This document shows positions 46,201 through 58,200 of a DNA stretch of 64,000 nt, piece after piece. This stretch comes from Hyposmocoma kahamanoa (lineage: Eukaryota; Arthropoda; Insecta; Lepidoptera; Cosmopterigidae): the NCBI RefSeq assembly GCF_003589595.1, contig NW_020653718.1, forward strand, positions 2,402,998 through 2,466,997, written 5' to 3'. Within the stretch, counting starts at the first letter, position 1; every line of letters starts with the position of its first letter. Made by a program: the position numbers and the translations under genes. The notes under the pieces were generated by a model that was not told where the DNA came from, searched no databases, and saw only the letters and a program-made list of their open reading frames with translations.

Positions 46201-49200
46201 AAACTTAACCCATATCACAAAAAATAAATGGAAAAAAATAATCCTAAATTTTTATTTTTTATTTAATTGCAGCAAACATTGATTCGCAATCAATTGAGCC
46301 AGTTTGATCTAAAGGTCATTGACTTGCACGTCACGTGCTAAACTTATAACCAGTGGGGGCTCCGGTACAAAGCCAGCCACCAGCTATCGAGCTAGGCACT
46401 TCTAGCAATACTTTCATGTAACCCAAAGTTGGTAAGTACTGTAGCGCAGGATGGTTGGCTTGTATAGCGCAGGCTGGTTATATTGTATTATTTTGTATTT
46501 GGAACAGTATAAAAAGATAAGGTGGTTGTCAAATGAACATGGAGAGAGTTCTGGACAAATCGTAAAACCGCACGCTTTAATTATGAATATATTTCTCGTT
46601 TATTATTAAATAGTACCTCTCTCTACGCTATAACCACGGCTACACTCCCACAGTACCAAATCTAAACGAATAAGCGATCGAGAAAGATTACCTATCGCTC
46701 GGTGAGTCATAGTCATTTCTTTAATTTTTGACTAAAAATAACAGACAGTGAGAAAACTACATAAACGCGAAGAAAAATGTTTGACAAAACTATTTGGGAT
46801 TTTTTTGAGATTTATATGTTTGGGTCTCGGATACAATTGCGGCACAGAATTACATAACCATAATGCCTCCGTGGCCGAACGGTTACCATGCCGGACTGCC
46901 AAGCAGAGGTCCCGGGGAGAAATATTTGTATGGCCTGCATTTATTTCTCTCGTGAGTTTGGATGTAATTTGTGGTTGTCTACGTGTGTGTCCATGGCACC
47001 CGGGACACAGGGTTTCCCTAGTGCGGGGCTATGTTGAGTGTGTGCGTTATTATTATTATATAAGTACAAAGCGAAAATGGCTGACTGAGTTCAAGTAGGT
47101 CTTTCGGGACTTAATATTGGCACGCGTCAGATGCTAACTAACCACTTCTACTGTATTTATTGGTCTGTGGCTGCATCTACCTATGTCTTTAATTTCTAAG
47201 TTATTTACTTAGAATAATAACGCATAGAATGATAGTTTCATATCAAACGAACTGTCACAAGTGTGGCAAAAATCAAATTCATGTAGGCTAGTTTTAGTAG
47301 TAGGTTAATTTTCGGTTTTAGTGAATATTTATATAAAAATACAAGTTGAAACGCGTTACTTCCTTGTGGACTGTGATGTTAGTATCTATTTTATGTTTGT
47401 CTGACGTATTTTTACACTCATTCACCGCACATTTCGTCATTTTTAGCTAAAATTCTTGATCTGTTCGCGGTGCAAGTTGACCTTGAGCACTGAAGGCCCG
47501 CCCGCTCGTGTAGGCCCATTGGGCGCGCTTCAATTTGCCTCACTTAGCGTGTGCGGACTAGGTTTCTATGCGTTATTATTCTAAGGTTATTTACATTTGT
47601 GAATTTTTAGTAGCAATGCCATTTGTTAATGGCGAAGCAAAATGTTATGAAATCTCCTTGTCAGAGACGGTTCACTGTCCTTGGAAATGTAATAAGTCCC
47701 AATCTACTAACTAATTGGGCCAGCGTGACAGGTTATGGGGTAAATCATGTCCTTGATCCATCATGTAAAAAAATAAAATTATATAATTGGCTTTATTTGA
47801 CATACAAAATACATAAGTTTCAAAGAAAAAAATATAATAGAAACAAAAGTTAAAATAAAAAAGGCATGTCAAAAGGGTCCATAACTCAACATCAGAGGAC
47901 TATGCTAATTACATTAGCCTTCGCAGTTATTCTGCCACGGCTCGTCATAAACTGGAACACCACAATTCGAAATGTTACACGGTACAAAAAAATAAATAAA
48001 TAAATTAAATTGCATAATATCAGAAATAAACAAATACACAGAACAGATGTAAAAACTTAAGCTATTTCGTAAAGCTGCGTCCTGAGATTGTTTTTCAAAC
48101 AGCCAGAGAAAAATTTTTGGTGAAAAATGAGGCACATGAGACTTGTCAACTTATGTCTCAGGGTGAAGGGCGCAGTGGCAGTTTCAGGTTTTTGTGATTT
48201 AAAGCTTTGAGTGGCACTGCAGCTGTTATGGACAGACGTGTCGCTTACCATCAGGTACACTTACACTACCAATTTAAAAAATAATAATTAAAAGTTGGTA
48301 GTGTTTTCATAAACCACAAACAAAAATTAAATTAAAAAAAGGATGACTTATTTTTCGTCGAATGATCGCCGCTGAAGCTCATCGTTCAGGGCCACGGACC
48401 TGTTCGAAACAGGTCCCGCAAATATTTGACTTCAAACGTAAGTTATTCGTTAATTTAATTAGTATAAAAAATACAATTATTTATTAATACAAAGATCGAA
48501 CACTCAGAAATAATTCCTTCGATCCGGTCGGATTCGAACCAACGTCTTCTTGCATACCGTGCCAGACGCTATACCAACTAAGCCATGGAAAGAACCAACG
48601 GACCTCACGAATTTTTCTATGTGCTTGCGTCGTGTCTTTGTATTTGTTTTTTCAACGAACAGTAGCAGCAAACTAATGGAGTAATTTCACAAAAAAATAA
48701 TTGAATATCAATTTAATAAAAAAAAAAACATTACCGTTACCGTGTAATGCTAGGAGGCAAGAAATAGTCGTGTCGAAACTATCATTCAATGAACCTACGT
48801 TAACATGAGAGTTCGACAAATATTGCTTTTCGTAAATTTTATCGTACAGAGTGTAAAGAACGTCAAGTTCGTCATTAAATATATAAATTCAATTTTATGC
48901 TGCTGCCAATAAGGACGGTCCTAAAGTCCAAAGTTTCAAGTTTGTGCTTTTGACGGCACATTGTTTTATTACGGCGTAAATTAGGTCATTGCAGAGTTGT
49001 CACTTTCAGCACGTAAACAAAGGCTTAAAAGTTACGATGTTTTCGCACTAGAGCAAATAAGTAGGTACTTTTTTGCGCATACTTTGCCATTATAGAACTT
49101 TAAATTATTTGTATCACAGACCACATAAATTATTGATAAATGAGGCGCTGGGAGCAAAAGTGGCATAAGTCACACTCTACCGAGTGTCGTACATCGCTAC

Positions 49201-52200
49201 AACCACTGAGGATGTCTCGTAGAGAGGCGGAACACGTGACGGGTGTATTTTTGGTGGTGGTGTCTGTGACTGTAATTGAGTTTGTGTTATTTATTTTATT
49301 AATTTTATGCGGAGGAAGGATTGAAAAATTAAATGGATGAAAATTTATTTAAAACAAGCGCAGCGACTTCACACGATTTAACTTTCACCGGGTTCGCGGA
49401 GTAGCAAATTAATTTACTTTCATTTTCATTAACATGGATTTCTATAAAAAATTCTCACTATTCAAAAGATTATGGTAAAATTGTTAGTTCTTGCATTTAT
49501 TGTTTTTCTCACCGCTTTTTCAACGTTTTGCTATTTAAAATCGTCATGGTGCATCCAATTTGAAAAATACGAGCAGTCCAATGGCATATTAATCAATAAA
49601 TACATGTTGTCTAATTTACGCGTATTAGTATATGATTTGCATTTTATTGTTTAGTTATTATTTTTTTGTTTATAATTTAATATATATTATATACATATAT
49701 ATAATTAGTACTTTTTACCTGAAATACCGGATTCTCCTAGTTCAGGTTACGCATAATTAGTCTTTAGTATTCCTTTGTACAATAAGTTATTCAATAAACA
49801 ATTTATTTATCGAGTTCTTAGGTTTTCGCGATTGTTACACTACAAATGAAACTAAACTATTTTTCCGGATTTAAATCGCGTATATTTGTTTTTTCAAACA
49901 AACCGACGTTTCGAGTCCTTTACAGGTCCCATGGTCACAATTTATTATTAAACAATTTATTATTATGTAATTAACGGATACTCACTCGTATTTAATAAAC
50001 CAGTTTTTATTTTTTCGATTTTAGTAGCAGTAGAGGTCCTTGTGAAACAGTTTGTCCAGGGTAGTACTGTCACCTACCTATTTCTGCCGCCGGCTTTGAA
50101 GGGTGAGGGTGCTGGTGAAATTACAGGCACTACGTCTAAGGGTGACGGGCGCAGGGGCAGTGTGTCGCTCACCACTAGGTGCATAATTTGTTCCTCCCGT
50201 CACTTGGTATTATTAAAAAATATATTTCCCCCGGCTCGGGCATCGAACCCGAAACCTATGCGTGGCAGAGCAACCTGGTAACCGTTCGGCCACGAAGGCA
50301 GATAGTAGGTAGTAGCTCCACGTAGTACTTTACACGGAATGAAATGCTTTTCGCTAGCCAGTCTTAGGGTCGTATTCTAGAACTCTACTCAATCCTCAAG
50401 TCAGGATTGCACTGGAAACACAAGCACTGGAAATACGACCCTAATGGCAGGGACTTGAGTATGATTTCGAGTGCTTTAAACCATACACAAATCCTGACTT
50501 GAGCATTGAGTAGAGTTCTAGAATACGACCCTTAGTTCTCGTCGAGCAAAAGTCTACGAAAACGGTGACAAATCGGAAAGTCATCAAAGTAAATGTAAAA
50601 ACTTCTGTCAACGATTGCCTTTCAATGGGTCACAAATAATTCTGTTTTTCGGCAAAAAAGTCACGGGGAAGTTCGAGTAATTGGCCGGGAGTTGGTGAGT
50701 GGCAATTTGTGACAAACGTGAACTTTTTGTTTCGACATTGCTTCTTTGGTTCTGATTTGGTGACGAAGACAGCTGATCAATCGTGTTGTAGAGTTAGGTT
50801 GTTAAATTTCTCTTTTATGCCGTTTGAATTAATTTTAGACATAACACACTTATGTCTAAAATTCAGTCAACCGTGACCATGGGACCTGTAAAGGGCCCGA
50901 AACGTCGGTTTGTTTGAAAAAACAAATATACGCGATTTAAATCCGGAAAAATATTTTCACTATCTGCTAGAATTGATTTGTTTAATAGTTTAATAGAAAC
51001 TAATGTAGAATTTTTATTCTTCGGAATTGAGAGGAAACGCTTTCCCCTTTCCATCACCAAGGGACTGGACGTGGGCTTGGGTTCCACTCCTATGTTGTGG
51101 ATATTCCAAGGATTTTCACGAAGCGTTACGCTTCCATATTTATAAGGCGAACGGCTATGGAGTAGAGATGTGTAAGTACCTAATGCGAATAATATTACAA
51201 ATGTGATATCACGTGATAGGATAATATGAAATCACGTGGCACTGGAAAACGAAGCATCACTAATAACATCACACGACACAATGTCGAATACAATACATTT
51301 TTTAATAATTAATGTTGCATTATATTATTTATTCCAGTTACAATATAAAGGTTACATAAATCCTTTTAATATTTATAATCAATTTATATAAAAAAATAAT
51401 AATTATAATCCATATTGTTGTGTTTGCGCTATTTAACAATTGTAATAGTCCCTTTATACTGCGTAATGTCTATCTCTGTAGGAGTCATGGTAATATTACT
51501 CAAAACAAGCACGAAGCATTGTAATGTGAGTGATGGTAATATCACTGTAATGCAACGTGAGTGTAATATCACGGAGTGATGTAAACTTCACTCCGTGATA
51601 TTATAAACCACATCTCATTTTTAATCTGTGTGATGCAAGTGATGGTAATATTACGAAGTGGTGTTTATAACATATATCCGCGATACAAGGTTTCCTTAAT
51701 GCGGGGCTATGAGTTTGTGTGTTATAAAAAAAATATCATTTTTAGTCTAAGTGATGCAAGTAAAGGTAATATCCCATTGTAATGTAATATGATGGTAATA
51801 GCAAAGCAAGCACGAAATGATACAGTATTGCTAAATGGTTATATTTCTAACATTTCTCGTAATTTTTGACCCTTCTGCGTAATAGAAATTAGCTTCTGTT
51901 TTAAGTTAATTTTCATAACTTTTGAGTTTATTTGTTATTGTAAATGCCAAATAGTTTACGAACGCACCCAAATTAGACATTAAAGTAACTAAGAGAAGAC
52001 GCAAATAAAATGAAATTAACCAATTTACAAAATGCAACTTTTCAGGTAACGAAACGTAATTTTCGAGACAAGGGCACTGGCAACACTGGAGTGATGGGTA
52101 ATGCCAAGGTAACGCATATAACGCATCTCATTTTTAATCTGTGTGATGTTTGGGTAATAGTGGTATCACAGTGTAATATTACTTTTACGGGAATGTAATG

Positions 52201-55200
52201 TGATATTACCTACATTACTTTTCGAGGTACTATTTTGCGGATGTCTGCTATGGAGTGGAATTCCTGCAGACTTATTCTTTGAACGCTGTAACTTGAGCCT
52301 TTTGAAAATTAGAGTGAGTAAGCATTATTTAGGTGCTTCATCGTCGACCTCTTCGTCACTTTCCACCAGGTAAGACGGAGGTCAAATGCGCACTTATATT
52401 TTATATAAAAAAAGATGTGCAAAGATCAGAGTGACAAATACTAGAGTCTTTTCAGGTGCTGGATGAAGAATAACTTACCATAACTCTGAAGTTGCATTGA
52501 CGCAGCTATTGCCAATACAACGTCACATCTTTTGGATTACAATATAAGTGTCCCTAATGGTTATAAGTAACTTACCAGTCCAGAATAAGAAGGCGCGTCG
52601 CCCACAATACCCCGATGAGCAGTGACCGTGACAAGCCCTTCCAGCGCCCTCGCGAGTTGCGCTCGCGCACACGGTGCGCTGCCTCTGATGCGCGGCGGCG
52701 CGCCCGCCACCAGCCATGCGTACTCCGCCCCGAACATGCCCAGCTTAAACGCCTGCGATCTCGCAACACATAAGTTAGATAAGATTGCACTGAGCAGATA
52801 GAAAGTGAAAAAATGGGACAGATCGATGATCTTGTTTCGGAGGCAGTGCACTTAACAATTGAGGCTATCACGGTAAAAGTGGTGTAACCTACATTTTTTT
52901 TCTACATATTACATTAAGTGATAAAAAAAGATTTTTAAATGTGGGTTACACTACTATTGCTCTGATACCCGCAATTGAGATTGAAATTCAAATATATGCC
53001 GTTTGCATTAAAAAATTTGGGCTCTGATGCCGATGAATAAAAACCAAAGTCCGAAATGGCAGTTTGACGTACTGTGTACTCTATCAATTGGAAAAATATT
53101 AACACATTCCTACAGCGTAACGAATGAAGAAACATGCACATAGTGTAAAGAAATCGGTGTGATGAAAATAAACAAAATAACAATAAGGCAAACAAAAGAA
53201 CGAAACTCATTAAGTTGTTATTTTAATTATATTCTCAACAGCATTATCTATAATGTGAAATGTCTGAGTTAAAATGACGTTAAATATACCTACCTAGAAA
53301 TAAGAAATTAATAAAAATATTCTCAGACATAATTAGCAATTACTTATATAGTAAGAATATTTCAAACAATTTCGAAGTTTCAACAAAACAACAACGACAA
53401 ATAATAAACGATAAAGAGCAAAGTAAAAAATAAACTATCTACAAGCAAACTGGTAAACCAGCGGGAGTGCTCTAAATAGCTGACACATTTTCCTTAAGAG
53501 CTTCCTTAGAACCAATTTAGTTCCAAGAATTCTTTATAAACCGAGGAGGTGAGCCATGCACGCTACCGTTTTAGAGGCAGCGAAGAGCACAAGAATACAT
53601 AATGGTCATTGATTTTCAGTAGTTCGACTTTAGATAAAATGAGGAACAGGGTAACCCAAAGCATTGCGTTGTAAAAGTTTATGTACATAGTTACAAAGGC
53701 AATACCATTGAATGGCTTGGTCCTATGAAAAGGATGGACTTATCACATCAAGTCATATACATAATTTCTTCCGTAGGCAAAATAAATTGACACTTGAAAA
53801 CGTCATTTTTTAAGCTACTGCTCATTTACTGTGCTGACTTCCCTGTGAAGAATGAGCAAGAAACTCTGGGGATTGCTCTTTTCAAATAAACTTAAATTCT
53901 GTGGAATACGCGTGGAATATATGTGTGGTATAACAACACTGCACTCTGTAAAATTTAGCTTGATTAAAATGTCAGATTGGCAAAATTACGACAACGTAAG
54001 TTTGTAACAACGTCCAACAAATTTTGTTTTTTTAAACAACACAGAAGAATAATTACTTGGCAAATTTACGTTACCACCGATTAACATACGATAGTTGTAA
54101 TCCACAAACCATTGATACATCAACTGTTGGAGTTAGTTCACTAAAAAATCCCATTAATATTTAATAATTTATCAATGATGAAGTTACGTCTGACGGAAGA
54201 AAGTTTGTGTTGGGACACATTTATAAAATACAGTTGATTTTTTTATTTACAAAGATTTTACTTACAAAATGGTAATTCACACTTGTTTTTTATTTAATTA
54301 ATTACAAAGAGCAACCCCTAAAGTTTCTTGCTCACTCCTCTCAAGGTAATCTGCTTTACGAGTGAGCAGTGGAGTGTATTCAATGATCGATTTCAAGTTT
54401 TTCAAAAAATTTGACAAATTTGATTTGATATTTTTTATTACAATTGTAGAATGTTACGTGTTTTGAGTTATATTGAGTTATTTTCGGACGGAGATATTCT
54501 GTATTTTGATGATTTTTATACAATGTTTACCATTACTATTATTTGGATAAAGTCGGTTAACTCTACGGAAATGAAACTTTAACAAACAAAACAAAATGAC
54601 CAACTAATTAATTGCGCCATATCTTTTCGCCATAATTCGTAGGGCGGGCCCTGTTTATGAAATTTATGAGATGACGTCAATTATTACTATGATGTTATAA
54701 AACAGTCAGTCGATATGATTCTTGATTTCACAGATCGTGTCACATCATTGGTTCATAAAGTTTGATAGGTGTCATTGTAATCAAGCTAAATTTTTCGGAG
54801 TATAATTTGTAGAATGAACGTGGAGGGGAAACCTGGCAATTTCAATTAATTTATTGCCTTAAATTGGGTAAGCAAAGAGTTTTCCATTAAGGGCAGGTAG
54901 ATTTTGACAGTTCCTAGCGGCCATGATGTTGGGGCTGCTTTTGTCAAATGTTTTTTTTTTCAGTCAAAGACAAATATCATCATGGCAAGTTACAGCGCTG
55001 CGTCAAGCAAATGACATTTATTACCAAAATGAGTGTTCTATTATGGCAGCTAGTTCCTAGAGATGTAGTGATGTAAAATCGAATGAAAAACTATTTAAAT
55101 ATCTTATCCTGATAGTTTGTAACTAAGCTATTTAAGAATGCGAACTTATATCGAGTTCTCAGGTTTTCGCAATTGTTACACATAGGAAATGAAACTATTT

Positions 55201-58200
55201 TTCCGGATTTAAATCGCGTATATTTGTTTTTTCAAACAAACCGACGTTTCGGGCCCTTTACAGGTCCCATGGTCACGGTTAACTGAGGTGGTACATTCTT
55301 CAACCAGTTATGTCTAATATTGATGCAAACCACCCTATTTTTCACTATAGTTACAATAGTTAATAATTAAATGCCTTATTTTTAATTTTACAAAGAAAAC
55401 ATTCCAATATACGCTACATTAAGTTTTACAAATTATTTTATTGAATGAATTTTTATTAAGTTCAATTTATTATTAATTAATAGTAGAAATTAGAATAAAC
55501 TAAAACATATTAATTAGCATTAATTAGTACTGCAGTCTTATGTCTGTTTGGGATTTTTCATTAGAGGAAATACTGGATCCCAAACTGGTGGTTCATATTC
55601 CAACTTACTATGGAACAAGAGAATTGTGGTACTTTAGCTTTCTTAGATGTTTTAATTAAAAGAAATCCTAATAACACCTTAGGCCATACTGTATTTCGAA
55701 AGAAAACCCATACAGATAGGTATCTCAATGGCAATTCCCATCACCATCCTAGCCAGTTAGCTACCGTGGGCAAATCTTTGTTTCAGAAAGCACATGGTGT
55801 CTGCGACAGTAATCATCTGGCAGGGGAACTGCAGCATATAAAGCAAGTCCTACATACAAATAAGTTGAAGATTCCACGCCAATGCCGCAGGCCCCGTGTG
55901 AAACCACCAACAGTCGAGCGAAGACCTGCTATCTTACCTTACGTGAGAGGTGTTACAGACAAGATCGGAAGAGTCCTCCGGCGTGCATCTATTAAGACCT
56001 ATTTCCAGCCCCTGAGGAAGATTTCTAAGTTCCTCAGAGCCGTGAAATGTAACATCTCCTTACAGGATGCAGGAGTTTACAAGCTTGACTGTGAGTGCGG
56101 TCTCTCTTATATTGGACAAACAAAGCGAAGTATTTGTACCCGCGTCAAAGAACATATAGCTGATGTCAAACACGGCGCGTAAACAAGTCTGTAGTCTGCG
56201 AGCTTGTCATGGATAAAGCTACACATTGAATGAAGTTTGACAAACCCCAGGTCCTTGCAAAAGAAGTCCGTTATCTACCCAGGATGCTGCGAGAGGCCAT
56301 TGAAATTAAAAAACATCCTAATTTCAACAGGGAAGATGGTTTCTCCGTACCACCAGTTTGGGATCCAGTATTTCCTCTAATAAAAAATCCCAAACAGACA
56401 TAAGACTGCAGTACTAATTAATATTTTTAGTTTACTCTAATTTCTATTATTAATTATTAATAAATTGAACTTAATAAAAATTCATTCAATAAAATAATTT
56501 GTAAAACTTAATGTAGCGTAAATTGGAATTTTTTCTTTGTAAAATTAAAAATAAGGTATTTAATTAATAACTATTGTAACTATAGTGAAAAAATAGGGTG
56601 ATTTGCATCAATATTAGACATAACTGGTTGAAGACTGTAACACCTCAGTCAACCGTGACCATGGGACCTGTAAAGGGCCCGAAACGTCGGTTTGTTTGAA
56701 AAAACAAATATACGCGATTGAAATCCGGAAAAGTAGTTTCATTTCCTAAATACGAATGTAGTTAAGAGCAAATAATAAACAAAAAGGCTTTAACTATTAT
56801 GTTATTAATTTACTAAAAAACTACACAACAGATGAAAAGAATCAACAACAACCAAACAAAAAGTCAACAAAAAAGCATGAAATCAATAGCAACGAAATGA
56901 AATTTGAACAATTACTCCAAAAACATAACACAAAGCTCAAAACAAAAGAAAAGGTGTATGCACACCTATTGACGCGAGATACACAATATTCGATTTATCT
57001 GATCGATTCTCTGTTGTAAATCTATAAGGATAAATAATCCATTTTACGCATCAAGTAGATGAGGTTATTTATTTTTATCTTTAACATTTCAGTTTCTATC
57101 TACTTTATACTAATTGTTATTTAAATTTACAATTTGTATTAATATTGTTTGTTTTTGATACATTTGTAAGAAATATAAAATCGTAAAATAGAAAAATTAT
57201 TTTCATTATCATTTATTTAAATATTATAAGGGTAAATAAGCTTATTCCATATATTAATTTAAGAAGTTTGTTAATTGATATTATTAGGTTTCCGAAATGT
57301 TACCGTGTAGATGGCGTGTCGGTGTTGATTGTGATTGGTCCGAACACTTTATCTACCGGTTCGACTAGCCAATGACATTGCTTTTAAAGTTCCCTACTTG
57401 CGAAAAATGGCGGGAATTGAAAAAGAAGGGATTTACGAGGCAATGTCTTGAGGTGAAAGAAAAATTTATGCATTCGTATCTCATCAAATGTTAAAGTTAG
57501 ATTGGTCAGGAATTATAACGGTATTTTGTGGTTACAAATTTTGTTGAGGATATTTTAAAGTTCTAGTATAAATTGTTGGAGGAATAGATAATTTAATAAA
57601 TCAGTTTGGTTAATACGGCGTTTTATTGGAGTGTTTGGAAGAAGTCCACACATTATAACAAATTTACTATTTCTTTTTGTAACTTGATTGTGAGTGTACT
57701 TAAAAATAGTATGCATGTAACGTAAAAACTCGAAATGTCACAGTACCCATCCTATGTGAAGTGGATTATACTATAATTATTAATACAAAGATCGAACACA
57801 AGAAAAGGAGAGCAATGCTCACCAAGTGAGTTACAGGTTGAGTTGGTAGATTTCAGGTAGCAACAGTAGAGGTCCTTGTGAAAGAATTCGTCCAGGGTAA
57901 TACTGCCACCTTACCTATGTCTGCAGCCAAGCAGTAATGTGAGTTTTTTTTTCTTTTTTTATACATGACAGGCAAATGACTCCACTCCACCTAATGTTAA
58001 GTGGAAAGTGGTATCCAAACGCGAAGGAACCTAGTGCAGTGATGGAATCCTCACTGCACTAGCCGCCTCCACCCTGCCTGCCTACAATATGCCTCTTCAC
58101 GCCTCGTTTGAAGGACCCCATATCATAAGAGGGAGGGAAGACATGTGCCGGAAGGGAGTTCCATTTGTCAACCGTGCGGCAGAGAAAGCAGCCATCGAAC

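Larger units (their letters stand above)
51115..52420 (+). mobile_element. LINE 3' end (MEWN family) split by a hAT element
   Basis: 51115-51162 (GAAGCGTTACGCTTCCATAT ... CTATGGAG) continues at 52248-52420 (CTATGGAGTGGAATTCCTGC ... TTTTATATAAAA). Joined, these match 28455-28690. Confidence 0.8.
55152..56748. mobile_element. Penelope-like element with inverted arms (whole)
   Basis: The left arm 55152-55592 (minus) and the right arm about 56343-56748 (plus) are long, very similar inverted repeats. Each includes the last codons of the Penelope frame and the AT-rich 3' region. The coding remnant lies between them. Penelope-like elements are known for inverted or tandem terminal copies. Confidence 0.9.

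Noticed and set aside
49140..49654. Two small frames (66 and 60 codons) with hydrophobic stretches
   Set aside because: No homology, no splice partners and AT-driven hydrophobic composition. No support as genes.
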